Origin: Gymnopus androsaceus JB14
Lineage: Eukaryota > Basidiomycota > Agaricomycetes > Agaricales > Omphalotaceae
Direction of reading: 5' to 3'
Length of the DNA: 64,000 bases
NCBI GenBank assembly: GCA_009733575.1
Contig: ML769455.1
Coordinates: 62,001 to 126,000, forward strand
Part shown: one piece after another, positions 9,536 to 19,680 of the stretch
Layout of the letters: every line of letters begins with the position of its first letter
Position numbering within the stretch: the stretch's first letter is position 1
Program-made: the position numbers and the translations under genes
The notes under the pieces: generated by a model
The model's input: the letters and a program-made list of their open reading frames with translations, nothing else
Databases searched by the model: none
Told to the model about the DNA's origin: nothing

Positions 9536-12341
9536 ATGAGAGGGACCAACGTCTTCACCCAGTTGCAGCTTCCCAAGACTTCCGATGGATTCTCAAAGCT
9601 CGATCAGCAGCAAGGGAACCCGAGGAGTGAAGCAGGAGCAGCAGGAGGTGTGATAAGGATTCGGATAGTCGGTGGCCATATTGGGAATCCAGTTCCAAAT
9701 AATTCCTTTCAATCTATACGCCACAATATAGGCATTGTTCTGACGCCTTTTGAACGGCCGGAACTTACTGAATCCTACGAGGCGGTTTGTATGCGGGCAC
9801 GGTTGATTGTCCAGGTCGAGAAGAACAGCGACGGGTTGTATGACATTGTGCGAAGGGAGCTGGATACGTGCGTCAGGAAGGTACTGAACGCATTGTTGGA
9901 ATACAAGGAAGATGGATGGATTCGATACATAGGAAGAATGTGCGATTGGTTCCACGACGCAGTCGCTCTTTTGCAATCACTCCTCTATCCTCTGGATCAG
10001 GAGCGGAATATCAAAACCCTTGCCTATAAATTATTCAATGATGTCGTCTTTGGCCAAGCCGCGCTCTCCCGGAAGCTCAAAGAGAACCTAGAGCTCACTG
10101 TTCTCACAAGTAACGGAGGTCTCAGCGCCTCTATGGGTGCGCTTGTTTGCGTTCTCATCCTTCTCAACAGTTCTGATAAAGATTCATCCAGATGTGAATG
10201 CTGCACAAAGTGTTAAGCACCTCCTACAGCACTTGATCGCACACGACATTTACTCTGAATACGAAACTTTCCTGCTTAACGCGACGGAAAAATATTACGT
10301 TGGTCTCTCTGCGACTATGGCCAAAGACGACCCAGTTGCATTCTTTGACTGGGCCTCTGCGCTTATCGATCAAGAGATCTCCACTGCACAGCTCACATTT
10401 CCGCGCGTCGAAACTCATGTATTGTTCAAAAAATGCATCGAGAAGACCTTCTTTCTTTTACCTTCTACGGAAAAGAATAGGCTGGCCAGAATTAATTGGT
10501 TCGCTACTCCAGAGACGGTCAAGGCCTATGTCGATCAAGACCGTATCGATACATTGGGTAAAGTTTACCATCTTTTCAAGTCTTTCGATCAGCCGGCACC
10601 GCTGCGTGTACTGTATCTCGCTTGGATGAATTTCATACATGTATGTATCCATCTGATTACATTTCTTGTATCTTATTACCTTTCCTCAGAATTACGTCTC
10701 CTCGGTCGTCCAGTCCTCTTCGGAAGAAACCATGGTTCCAACCCTCCTCAAATTCAAACCGCGCGCAGACGAGATACTCGAATCTGCATTCAGAAAGTCT
10801 TCGGACTTTTCTGACGCCCTCTCTAACGGGTTTTCCTCTGGCTTCAAGACGCGCCGAAATAAACCCGCGGAGATGTTGGCCAAATATCTCGATGGGATGA
10901 TGAGGAAGGGCCAGGCAAAATTCATTCAGTCCCTTTCCTCTTCCTCCTCCGCGGACACCTCCATCGTCCAAGATAAACTCTTCCACTCCCATCTCCTTCT
11001 CGTCCTTTCTCTCTACTGCTATACGCACGACAAAGATGTCTTCCGAACATTCTACCACCGCCTCCTCGCTAAACGCCTCCTACTCAATCGTAGTGCGTCC
11101 TCTGACGCCGAGAAAAAGATGCTAGAGATTTTGACCAAGGAATACGATGCGCAGTTTGGGTTGGGAGAACAGATGTTTAAGGATTTGGTGCAGAGTGATG
11201 ATATTATGAGTCAGTTCAGGGTTTGGACTTCAGCGATGGAGTACCATGATAATCTTCAAGTTCGCGTGTTACAAAGAGGTGCATGGCCATTCATGGTGGC
11301 GAAGCAACAAATAAGGTTGACGGATGAGGTGGGTGTTTTCAATGGTTACGTTTTTTATATCGCAGCGCGGTTCAACTCATTCCTATATAGATGCAATCCC
11401 AACTAGACCTCTTTTCGAAATTCTATGAATCCAAGCATGCCAGGCAAAAATTGGAATGGGACCATGCGCTAGGGACGATGTCATTGAAGACAAGGTTTAG
11501 GTCAAAGATGGTCAAGGGCAAAGCATCTGGCTCGCATCCTCCTAGATCTGATGCTCATACATCCAAAAAGCCTAGACTGTCGGATGGTCCAGTAGAAGAA
11601 GAAGGCAAAGAAGTAGTAGAAAAGGAACTGTCTGTCAGTATTCCTCAGGGCATAGTTCTCTTGATGTTCCAATCCGAAGACGAGGTCGGATTTTTGGACA
11701 TTAAAGATAAGTGTGGAATCGGTCAGTTCATCTTCATTTCAATCACCATACGCACTCTCAATGCACCTCTGATCGTAGATGACCCCACTCTTCGACTTAC
11801 TCTACAATCCCTCGCTTGCGGAAAAAAGAAGGTCTTGAAGAAGATTCCACCAGGGAAAGAGATCAACGACGAGGACGTATTTATGTTCAACGAAGAGTTT
11901 GCCAAGACTGAGGAACTTGAAGGGAGAAGGGGGTATAGAATTCATATCAACGGGATCCAAGGAAAAGTTGAGGTAAGTTTTCAATCTAGAATCCCCCCTT
12001 TGTATCGCACACACCACTGATCTTTATTCATTAGACCGTAGAATCGCAGTCAACGCATCAAAGTATCCAATCCGACCGAAAACATCTTCTCGACGCGGCA
12101 TTGGTGAGGATCATGAAGCGCAGAAGACTATGGCCTACCAGCAGCTGACAATGAAAGCGGTTGACGCTGTGAAGGGGCATTTTAAGCCCGAGGTTAGTAT
12201 TTTACTTTGCTCTCTCACTAGTCTGACCTCGATTTAATCACCTAGGTCGACGAAATTAAACGTCGCATTGATGCCTTGGTCGAGACGGAGTATCTTGAGA
12301 GGGTGGAAGGAGAGAAAGGGATGTTTAGGTATCTCGCATAA
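9536..12341 (+). CDS. CUL4: Cullin, CUL4-like scaffold of a RING ubiquitin ligase
   Basis: Cullins scaffold ubiquitin ligases: the N-terminal repeats bind an adaptor, and the C-terminal domain binds the RING protein and carries NEDD8. Cullin repeats run through ELTESYEAVCMRARLIV and DWFHDAVALLQSLLYPLDQ. The cullin-homology block is NKPAEMLAKYLDGMMRKG, HDKDVFRTFYHRLLAKRLLL, SASSDAEKKMLEILTKEYD and MFKDLVQSDDIM, closest to Cul4 in my judgement. The winged-helix B end has the neddylation segment VRIMK and ends with IKRRIDALVETEYLERV and FRYLA at 12339-12341. At least six introns are present. One base is missing at about 12116-12118: AAG CGC should read AAG GCG CAG to continue as TMAYQQL. The duplicated fragment at 14892-15450 keeps the extra G. 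The start is the first ATG of the frame and is uncertain. A DDB1-type adaptor is expected but not encoded nearby. Confidence 0.88.
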
Positions 12342-12489
12342 GTGTCAGACGAAGAATCATCATCAAGTGGAAGGAATACGTCTTGCAATTGTACTTGTGC
12401 ACATAGAATAAGTACATGGTAAATGTAGGATAATGTAAAACTATACTGTACTATAGCAATTGGCCAAGCAACGGGTTTGAGTCCGAAAC

Positions 12490-12625
12490 TGAGCCTTCAC
12501 AACTCACCATCGAGACATATCTGGCATTCGAACCAATTCGTCGTCAACGTCGTCCATGATGTCATTCGTGGACGACCGCAAGCAGATATTGAACGTCCAT
12601 TGCGGAACGGTGTATTTGTAATTTT
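12490..12625 (-). pseudogene. Remnant of the APC5 3' end, duplicated
   Basis: This stretch repeats the 3' end of APC5 at 15530-15720 with an internal deletion. The strongest block is the roughly 45 bp beginning GACCGCAAGCAGATATTGAA, near 12570-12615 here and 15675-15720 in the real gene. It is not an open frame. It lies immediately downstream of the intact cullin, in the same relative position that APC5 occupies next to the cullin remnant. Confidence 0.7.
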
Positions 12626-12639
12626 TATATGTAGATTTT

Positions 12640-12960
12640 GCGCCTGTTTCTCAGTCTCACTCTCGATGGGTACAGGTACAGTACAGTGTCCTGTGTGAAC
12701 TTAAAGTACACAGCAAGAACTGGAGATGGAGGAACTGACAAAAGCAACATTATGATGCAGAACGCGTCTTCAATGAATTGCATGATCTCAGTGGCTATCT
12801 CGATGTGGACAATTTTGAGCGCGGTCCACGGGCACAGAGCAGAAACTCACATCCAACTTCCCTACAAGTTCTGAGTCGCATCACAGCCCCAACATTACTT
12901 AGCAAACGTGAGATTTCATCCGCAAGAAATAACGCATAAATCACCGCGAGCCCTTAGGAC
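12640..12960. repeat. Copy A of the 3' part of the zinc-binding coiled-coil gene, degraded
   Basis: It resembles 13080-13420 (copy B) and 18650-18960 (copy C, the apparently functional locus). Shared words include the TCTCGATGGG motif near 12662, ATTATGCAGAA near 12750, the CAGAGCAGAAACTCACATCC block near 12835 and CACAGCCCCAACA near 12880. No frame is kept. It is best read as an older partial duplication. Confidence 0.6.
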
Positions 12961-13074
12961 CCGAAATAGAAGAAAGAATGATAGGGGTCAATCAGGGGTC
13001 AAGAACCAAGCATCTTCATGTTAGTTGTAAGACTGACCTCAATGCCGTATGTTTAAAGTATATATCATTATAGT

Positions 13075-13733
13075 CCTACAGAGTCACTATGTATTCCCTG
13101 CATTCCCATCGAGAACGAGAAATAGGCCAGGCCAAATAAGAACGCTCTTTGACGCTCTCATCATCCGGTATTCCAAGACTAACGTTCGCAGACACTAGCA
13201 AATATCTCTGAAAGACTAGTAGGCATTGAGGAACAGAGTGGTATTATGCAGAACGCTTCTTCGACTCAATTTCACGAATCCGCATGTATTCAGTGGCCAT
13301 CCCGATGTATTCCTGTAAGACAGTTTTCGAACATTCACTACGGACATGAAAAGCAGAGCAGAAACTCACATCCAATCTGTCTTCCCTCTCAAATTTCATC
13401 TGAGTCCCATAACAGCCCCAACAAATCTAGCAAAAATGAGATTTCATCAGGTAGAACCAAGGCATAACATACAGAGCCCGTAGTGACTTCGTGAACTTGG
13501 GACCAGAAGCAGACGTGCCTGGTATCCTTGCAGATAACACAGACTGTAAAATTTGGAGTTAAAACCCAGGCTTCGTCTCATCATGGCGGTTGTGAGACTG
13601 ACAGGATGTTCGGATCTTCCCAGAATTATCTGTCTAGTACAAACGTTAATCTTAATAAATATACCAAATAAATTGAATTTACTAACCTCTGCGTCCATTT
13701 CGTGGTGTAATTTGGTTATGGTGGTGGTAGAGA
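13075..13733. repeat. Copy B of the zinc-binding coiled-coil gene 3' region, interrupted by a MITE
   Basis: From about 13225 to 13720 the sequence matches 18735-19215 base for base with scattered differences, including the intron and exon blocks of that minus-strand gene. The flank at 13078-13210 matches 18525-18680 in the inverse orientation, so a local inversion separates the two copies. The copy ends at the left target-site duplication of the MITE at 13734. Stops and indels break all reading frames. Confidence 0.75.
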
Positions 13734-14118
13734 TTTACTGTACTCTTCCGACCAAGTGTTCAGTCACGCGTCACAACAGCCCAAAATGAACAGTTCACAG
13801 AAGGGTGTCACTGGTCACTTGGGGTTGTGAACACTGTGACAACCAAAACAAAAAAAAAATCTTGAAAAAGTTCAAAAAATACTTTTAAAAAACTCAAATT
13901 TTCCTCAGTGTACATATAAACAAGCCAGAAATAGTCTCAAATAAGGTAAAATAAAGATCATATTGTGAAATAAGTACAGATAAACCACCAGAATCCACTC
14001 CCAGTGAACAGTTCACAGCTTGGTCACAGGTCACTGTGATCTGTGAACACTTAGAATTCTGAACAGGGTAGGTCACTTGTCACACCCTGTGAACACTTGG
14101 TCGGAAGAGTACAGTAAA
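13734..14118. mobile_element. MITE-like non-autonomous DNA transposon, 385 bp
   Basis: The ends are perfect 29-bp terminal inverted repeats. The left end reads TTTACTGTACTCTTCCGACC followed by AAGTGTTCA, and the right end (14090-14118) is its exact reverse complement. The flanks carry a likely target-site duplication: GTGGTAGAGA at 13724-13733 and ATGGTAGAGA at 14119-14128, identical over nine bases. The interior is AT-rich, codes for nothing, and contains further GTGAACA/TGTTCAC words near both ends. TIRs of this length with an 8-10 bp duplication fit MULE- or hAT-related MITEs, but I cannot assign a superfamily from one copy. The termini are nearly undamaged, suggesting a fairly recent insertion. 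Confidence 0.8.
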
Positions 14119-14170
14119 ATGGTAGAGATTTAAAAGCAGTCACTGTCCACGGTCACGCCAGGGCTTCACT

Positions 14171-14480
14171 TCAGTTTTCATGTCCAACACCGATGTGCAG
14201 CGTCTCGTCAAATCGATCTCCTCACTACTGAACGAGCTCCTCCTCGAGATATGGGACCTAGTCTGTGCCAAGGAAGCAAAGATTGCTTTTTTCAAGAGAA
14301 AAGAGTCTCGGATTCGAAGACTCTTTACCGTACAAGTGCGAGCTTCCAGCTCTCGTATTAGGGTGGGTATACACGTTCTGGCGAGATACTATTCGTTCTT
14401 GTCCTGAGCACTGGCAAAATATCGCAATCTATTGTGATGTACTCCAGAGCGGGGATCTCTATAGACTATATTAATAATTT
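14171..14480 (+). pseudogene. F-box-like protein relic 1
   Basis: The frame from the ATG at 14180 reads SSLLNELLLEIWDLVCAKEA, which resembles the start of an Agaricomycete F-box domain (LPxELLLEIW). The second half, in another frame, reads GWVYTFWRDTIRSCPEHWQN, which matches the CxxWRxxxxxxPxLW part of the same family. The fragment is frame-shifted and lacks the C-terminal leucine-rich region, so it is a relic rather than a gene. It begins about 50 bp after the MITE. Confidence 0.55.
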
Positions 14481-14489
14481 AATTCAACG

Positions 14490-14890
14490 ACAAGGACACG
14501 GGCAGAGTTGTCTCTCTAGGACAAATCGGCTCTGAAATTGTCCGTTTCGATAGACGAATAGAAAGCCTTAAGCTCCAGCGCAGCAAAATGAAGCGCGTTC
14601 CGTGCATCGCGCAAAGTTATTCGAAACTCTTCTCTTCGAACAATCATATACTTTCAAGTTCTACCCAGTGAACTCGTGTTCCTAATATGGGACCTGGCTT
14701 GCAACGAAGCAACCATTGTATACAAGGGCAAAGAGAATCGGACACGAGCCGCTTTGCCATTCAAATGCAACCTCCTAGTTCTCGTCTTAGGTTCAGTCTG
14801 TAAATGGTGGCAGCAAGCCGTCCGTTTGCGTCCCCAGCGCTGGAGTAGTGTTAGCTCGATAGATTGAGATATTCCGGAACGGGGAAATTT
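14490..14890 (+). pseudogene. F-box-like protein relic 2, tandem to relic 1
   Basis: It is a diverged tandem copy of the previous relic. It reads SEIVRFDRRIESLKLQRS, an N-terminal coiled-coil as seen before many basidiomycete F-boxes. A frame change is followed by LVFLIWDLACNEATIVYKGK and VLGSVCKWWQQAVRLRPQRW. Stops and shifts interrupt it. It runs directly into the duplicated cullin fragment at 14892. Confidence 0.5.
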
Positions 14891-14891
14891 A

Positions 14892-15450
14892 TCGTACGCA
14901 CTCTCAACGCCTTCTGATCGTAGATGGCCCACTCTTCGACTCTACAATCTCTTGCTTGCGGGAAAAAGGAAGTCTTGAAGATTCCACCGGGGAAAGACGT
15001 CAATGACGAGGACGTATTTATGTTCAATGAAGATTTCGTCAAGAATGAGGAACTTGAAGGGAGGAGGGGGTATAGAATTCATATCAACGGGATTCAAGGA
15101 AAAGTTGAGGTAAGTTTTCAATCCTGAATCCTCCCCTTGTATCGCATACACCAGTGATCTCTATTCATTCGTCTGTGGAATCCCAGTCAACGCATCAAAG
15201 TATCCAATCCGACCGAAAACGTCTTCTCGACGGGGCATCGGCGAGGATCATGAAGGCGTCAGAAGAACAGTGAAAGCGGTACGGGGCATTTTAAGCCCGG
15301 TTAGTAAAAGTTGTCTTACCTCGATTCAAATATTTAGGTCGACGAAATCAAACGTCGCATCGATGCATAACTTGAGAGGGTGGAAGGGGAAAGAAGGATG
15401 TTTAGGTATCTCGCATGTGGAAGGAAAATGTCTTGCAATTATACTTGTAC
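14892..15450 (+). pseudogene. Duplicated 3' fragment of the cullin gene
   Basis: The stretch copies 11745-12360 of the intact cullin, including the intron sequences, so it arose by DNA duplication and not by retroposition. The open part 14924-15127 still reads LQSLACGKKEVLKIPPGK and VFMFNEDFVKNEELEG. Downstream, the neddylation region keeps ARIMKAS but has lost about 30 bp, and the last exon is cut down to RYLA-like remnants. It has no promoter or N-terminal domain. It is useful as a reference: it retains GAAGGCG where the intact gene has GAAGCG. Confidence 0.85.
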
Positions 15451-15521
15451 ATATAGAAGAAAATTGGCCGTGCAATGGTTAAGAGTAATTAGCATGATGA
15501 AACGGAAGAGGTTGTTAACCT

Positions 15522-18375
15522 TCACAACTCCAGCACCCCCACTCGAGACACTATATCCATTATCGCACCAACCTCGTCGTCAACGATGTCCATTTCTAGC
15601 CTCTGAGCAATCTGTTGTGTAGCCTCGAAACGTTCTGCAGCAGCGTCGCGCTCCTGTTCTGCGCCCATGCTATTGTGAACGACCGCAAGCAGATATTGAA
15701 CGTCCATTGCGGAACGGTATATTTGCAGTTTGAGATAATCTGCTTCAGCAATCGCAAGCCACCACATAGCTTCCTGTAAAGCAGGGGCTAGCATTCAAGC
15801 CATGAGGGATCAGAGCGCGCGAGATCATAATAAGCGTACGTACTAGCTGATTGCTCCGCGATGAGTATACATCGAGCTATAGTGAATGCTGCGAAGGCGC
15901 GCTGTTCAATATCGTTACCGGTGATCATCTGCGAGCAAAGTTGGAATAAGAAATAGTAGTTAGCAAGTGTTCTTCGATCTACCTGAGGCATCATGTCTTC
16001 AATCATCTTCCGGCTACGTCTGGACTGGCCAAATTCAATGCCAGCATCTGCGAGCAGGATCACTGCTGTACGATAATAGTGCATGCGGAAAAGGAATTCT
16101 GAGTGCCATAGAGACCTAAGTAACTGCTCCGTTGTGATTCCAGATGTTTCACAGTCCTGGACAAGACCTTTGTGAGCGAGATTTGAGATAAAAACAATGG
16201 TGTGTATACCCGCATCCGCAGAACTTCAGCTAAAGAGTCAGAAATTTTGCCAGTAGGAACCGGTTGAGCTATGTACACGTAGTGTCGTGGGTGACGTTCC
16301 CCGGAAGGTTGGCGAGGAAGTAAAAACTCTCGATATAATCGGTCTTGACCTCTATGACGTGCCATTAGAACCTATGTCATTTGGTCCACTGAAAAATCGT
16401 ACCGACGTGTGGCTCGCATTGCGAGAACGTGCCAAACCTCTTGGGCCCAAAGCTTGTAATCTGAGAATGTGAGTCCTCTCCACACATCTGGATCCAAAAG
16501 AATTGCGAGTGCATTGTCATAATTTCCTTGTCGTGCACGCTGGAATAAACCTGTAAGCGAAGATATCAGGACGCGCCTCTCGACGCACCCGATATGCACT
16601 GTTCAGAAGAACAGTCAAGCGGTTATTATCACCACTACCCGCAACAGTGAAGGAAATAACGATGTCGGCTGCAAGATCTCCGATACCCTCACAGCCTATG
16701 CAACTGGTTATGAAAAAATTACATGACGCTTTATGAGCGCACCTGCAGCGTTCCAAACATTCGCCTGGACCGCATGTTGAGCCCATTGATCTGATTCTTT
16801 GACCGTACTGATTTTTCTATCGCACCAATGGTCGAAAACACCGAGCGCTTCAGCTATTTTGATGAAGGAGGCACTTAAAGGTTGTTCCTTCGCATTTGTT
16901 TAAGTATCGTCATAATCCATGCAAATGAATGGTGACAAACATTTGCTTCATTCATAAGTTTCCGTATATCGTACAAGATATCGAGAGGATTGAGTTTTGG
17001 CTGTATTTCGTTTATTGGGGGCTTCTGAAGAGCATCGACAGAGGGAAAGCGGCGAAGAAGACTGAACCAAGCGTCAGAATGATACAGAAAGGTAAGAGAC
17101 CGCGCACCTAATGCACTGCTGCAATGTAATTTTATCTCCGCTGGTTCTAGATACACTAATTGCTTCAGATAGCAACTATACATGGATCAGGAACTAGCTC
17201 GTGAAGTCATAGTATAGAAACAAACCTTCCTTCCAGCAGAGTATTCTTGGTGAATATAATGGTGCCTAACCATGTTAAGCAAAGCAAGTTGACGAACACC
17301 TCTAACAAACGATAAATGGGAGAAAATAATTGGAACATGAGGTCCTTACGAGTCATTGCCTTCATGAAAGCGCTGTTCGAAGAACGAACGCAGATTTTCC
17401 TTGGTCAAGGTTTCATCTCCGATTGTCTGACCTTTAATCCATCTGAAAGTAAAACGTGAATTTGATAACATACGGTTTGCCCGTGCAAACGTACGAGGCA
17501 TAGGCATCTGGTTGAGCCCAATTTTGACGATCACCGTGTGTTTTGAATACGTGGTTATCGGCTAGAGAAGTAATAAGCTAGCTGAAGAATGCAATACTGG
17601 GATGCTTACTGTTGTTCAACTCGTCTTTATATGTTGCTCTGTATCCTGAATTCGGTTGACCGGCTGACCATAGTCGAAAATCCTTGAGCAATTGGATAAC
17701 ACCAGAGAAGGATAGTTTTGCAAAAGCAACATAGCATCGTCGACAATAGAAGCCAAAAATCGATCTTCGACCCTGAAATCATGGTTTATCAAAAGCAGCG
17801 GAACAGAAGAATGTCTTTTACAAATATTGGCTCGGGCTAGAAGGGATTAAGATATGAGCGCCGAAACCATTCTCAGAAAAAGCGAACGCACGCCTTCATC
17901 CCTTTCTTGATAGAGCACCGGGAGGCCTACACTTTGTCACGAAGGATAAAATGCTGCAGATTGCACCACGAACCAGAAAAGAAATTAATTAAATGGTCTG
18001 TAGTTTCCAGATTCTGACTCCTTAGAAATCAGATATAACAATTCAACGATAGAAGATGAACTCACAAATGCATTGAAAGCCATTATCAAGTCTCTAGCAT
18101 CTCCTTCATCGATGTTCGGGGCCGCCGACAGTTTATTTTGCAGTTCAAGTGCGGATTTAGGTTGCGCAACCTGTAAAAATTAAGTGTGTGTCTTTAAAGC
18201 AGAGAGTGGCTGGCCATGCCTCTGAAACTTCGTCGAGAAGCATACGTTGCAAATACAGCAGAAACATTGGATCGAACTTTTTGATGTGAGAATCTTTGAA
18301 AGCAAGAATAAAGATAGCCACTAGAGAGATTTGATGAGGTTGTAATGGATGCTGAGTTGGATGCATTGAAGACAT
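15522..18375 (-). CDS. APC5: Anaphase-promoting complex subunit 5
   Basis: Apc5 is a TPR-containing platform subunit of the APC/C ubiquitin ligase that drives mitotic exit. The N-terminus (MSSMHPTQHPLQPHQISLVA at 18375) leads into AIFILAFKDSHIKKFDPMF, the Apc5 N-terminal helical domain. Middle exons give RKISTVKESDQWAQHAVQAN, DNNRLTVLLNSAYRVRREA and NALAILLDPDVWRGLTFSDY. The C-terminal TPR part has DQDR-type exons, GIEFGQSRRSRKMIEDMMPQ, EQRAFAAFTIARC and RSAMDVQYLLAVVHNSMGAE, with the stop at 15522-15524. Many 45-60 nt introns are present. I recognised it by similarity to remembered Apc5 sequences, mostly the C-terminal half. The intron after DEVSE near 18171-18219 has either a GC or a weak GTTTCA donor. 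It converges on the cullin. Confidence 0.78.
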
Positions 18376-18751
18376 TGGATCAAAAGGTTGAGGAGGTGAA
18401 AGTTGAATTGATCGCGAAACAGAACGCGAAAAAACTCACGTGCTGATGACGCCACGTACGGATCGAATTGCGGACGGCTAGAAAGAGTGATAGGGGGTCA
18501 AGAACCGAGCATCTCTGTAAGACTTGCCGTGCTCCAGTCTTTCAGAGTATTTGCCAGATAGATTACATGGCGCGAGATGTCTGCGAACGTTAGTCTTGGA
18601 ATACCAGATGATTAGAGCGTCAAAGAGCATTCATTCCTGTTTGGCCTGGCCTGTTTCTCATTCTCGATGGGAATAGTGACTCTGTTGGATTAATATACTT
18701 ATACTTTGAACATACAGCAAGTACTATTAGGGTTTGAGGAACAGAGTGGTA

Positions 18752-19419
18752 TTATGCAGAATACATCTTCGACTCAATTTCACGGATTCGCATGTATTTA
18801 GTGGCCATCTCGATGTATTCCTGTCGGAAATTTAGGAAAATCCACTATGAACGGAGATGAAAAGAAGAACAGAAACTCACGTCCAATCTGTCTTCGCTCT
18901 CAAATTTCGTCTGACTCCCATAACAGCCCCAACAAATCTAGCAAAAAATGAGATTTTATCAAGTAGAACCAAGGCATAACACACAGAGCCCATAGTGACT
19001 TCGGGAACTTTGGACCAGAAGCAGACGTTCTTCGTCCTCTTGCAGATAACACAGACTGTGAAATTTGAGTTAAACCCAAGCTTCGTATCATCATAGCGGT
19101 TGTGAGACTGACAGTGCGTTCGGATCTTTCCAGAAGTATTTGTCTACGAACGTTAGTCTTAATAAATACCAGATAAATTTGGATTTACTAACATCTGCGT
19201 CCATTTCGTTGTGATTCGTTATGGTGTAATGCTTCACGAGATGCGCAGAGCTCGTTTCGTTCTCGCTGGGCTTCGGCCAGCTGGGATTGGAGGTTTTGTA
19301 TTCGTCTATCGAGAAAAGCGATTTTAGCGTCGATTTTTTCTATAGAGAACTCTGCTCGTCGGAGCTGTGTATCGTTGGCATAGGTTGGTTGAGAATAAGA
19401 ACTGGCGTGTTAGGGTCAT
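18752..19419 (-). CDS. Small coiled-coil protein with a split CxxC zinc-binding motif
   Basis: The N-terminal part is a heptad-like helix (EKIDAKIAFLDRRIQNLQSQ, then LAEAQRERNELCASREAL). After an intron come TVCVICKRTKNVCFWSKVP and, after a second intron at the EVTMGS junction, ICWGCYGSQTKFESEDRLD. The two CxxC pairs (CVIC and CWGC) suggest a zinc ribbon. The last exon reads EYIEMATKYMRIREIESKMY and stops at 18752-18754. The start is uncertain, because the ATG at 19417-19419 needs an upstream splice or shift to join the helix frame. The gene lies head-to-tail behind APC5, and its 3' part exists in two decayed copies (12640-12960 and 13075-13733). The helix resembles the N-terminal coil of basidiomycete F-box proteins. 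Function is unknown. Confidence 0.5.
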
Positions 19420-19680
19420 TATTCACTTCAGCTTGATGACGGCACGTACGGATCAAATTGCCGATCCGCGGACGTTATCCGGGTTTCTTTGGGGTTTCTT
19501 CTATATATCTGAGCTCAGCTGAGCGCATTCTCTATTTCTTCCAGCACGGACTCGGATGCAGTTTGTATGCAAAGTCCCGGAATCCAAATTTTGCTAATTC
19601 TTCTCATCGAAAACCAATAAATTGCCGCAGTTCAAGTTGGCAATCGCTTATCAAGAGATAGCATTCCCCCACCGTTCACA

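Noticed and set aside
18171..18219. Second GC-AG intron in APC5
   Set aside because: A GT donor 10 nt upstream (GTTTCAG) gives an equally good in-frame join, so a GC donor is not required.
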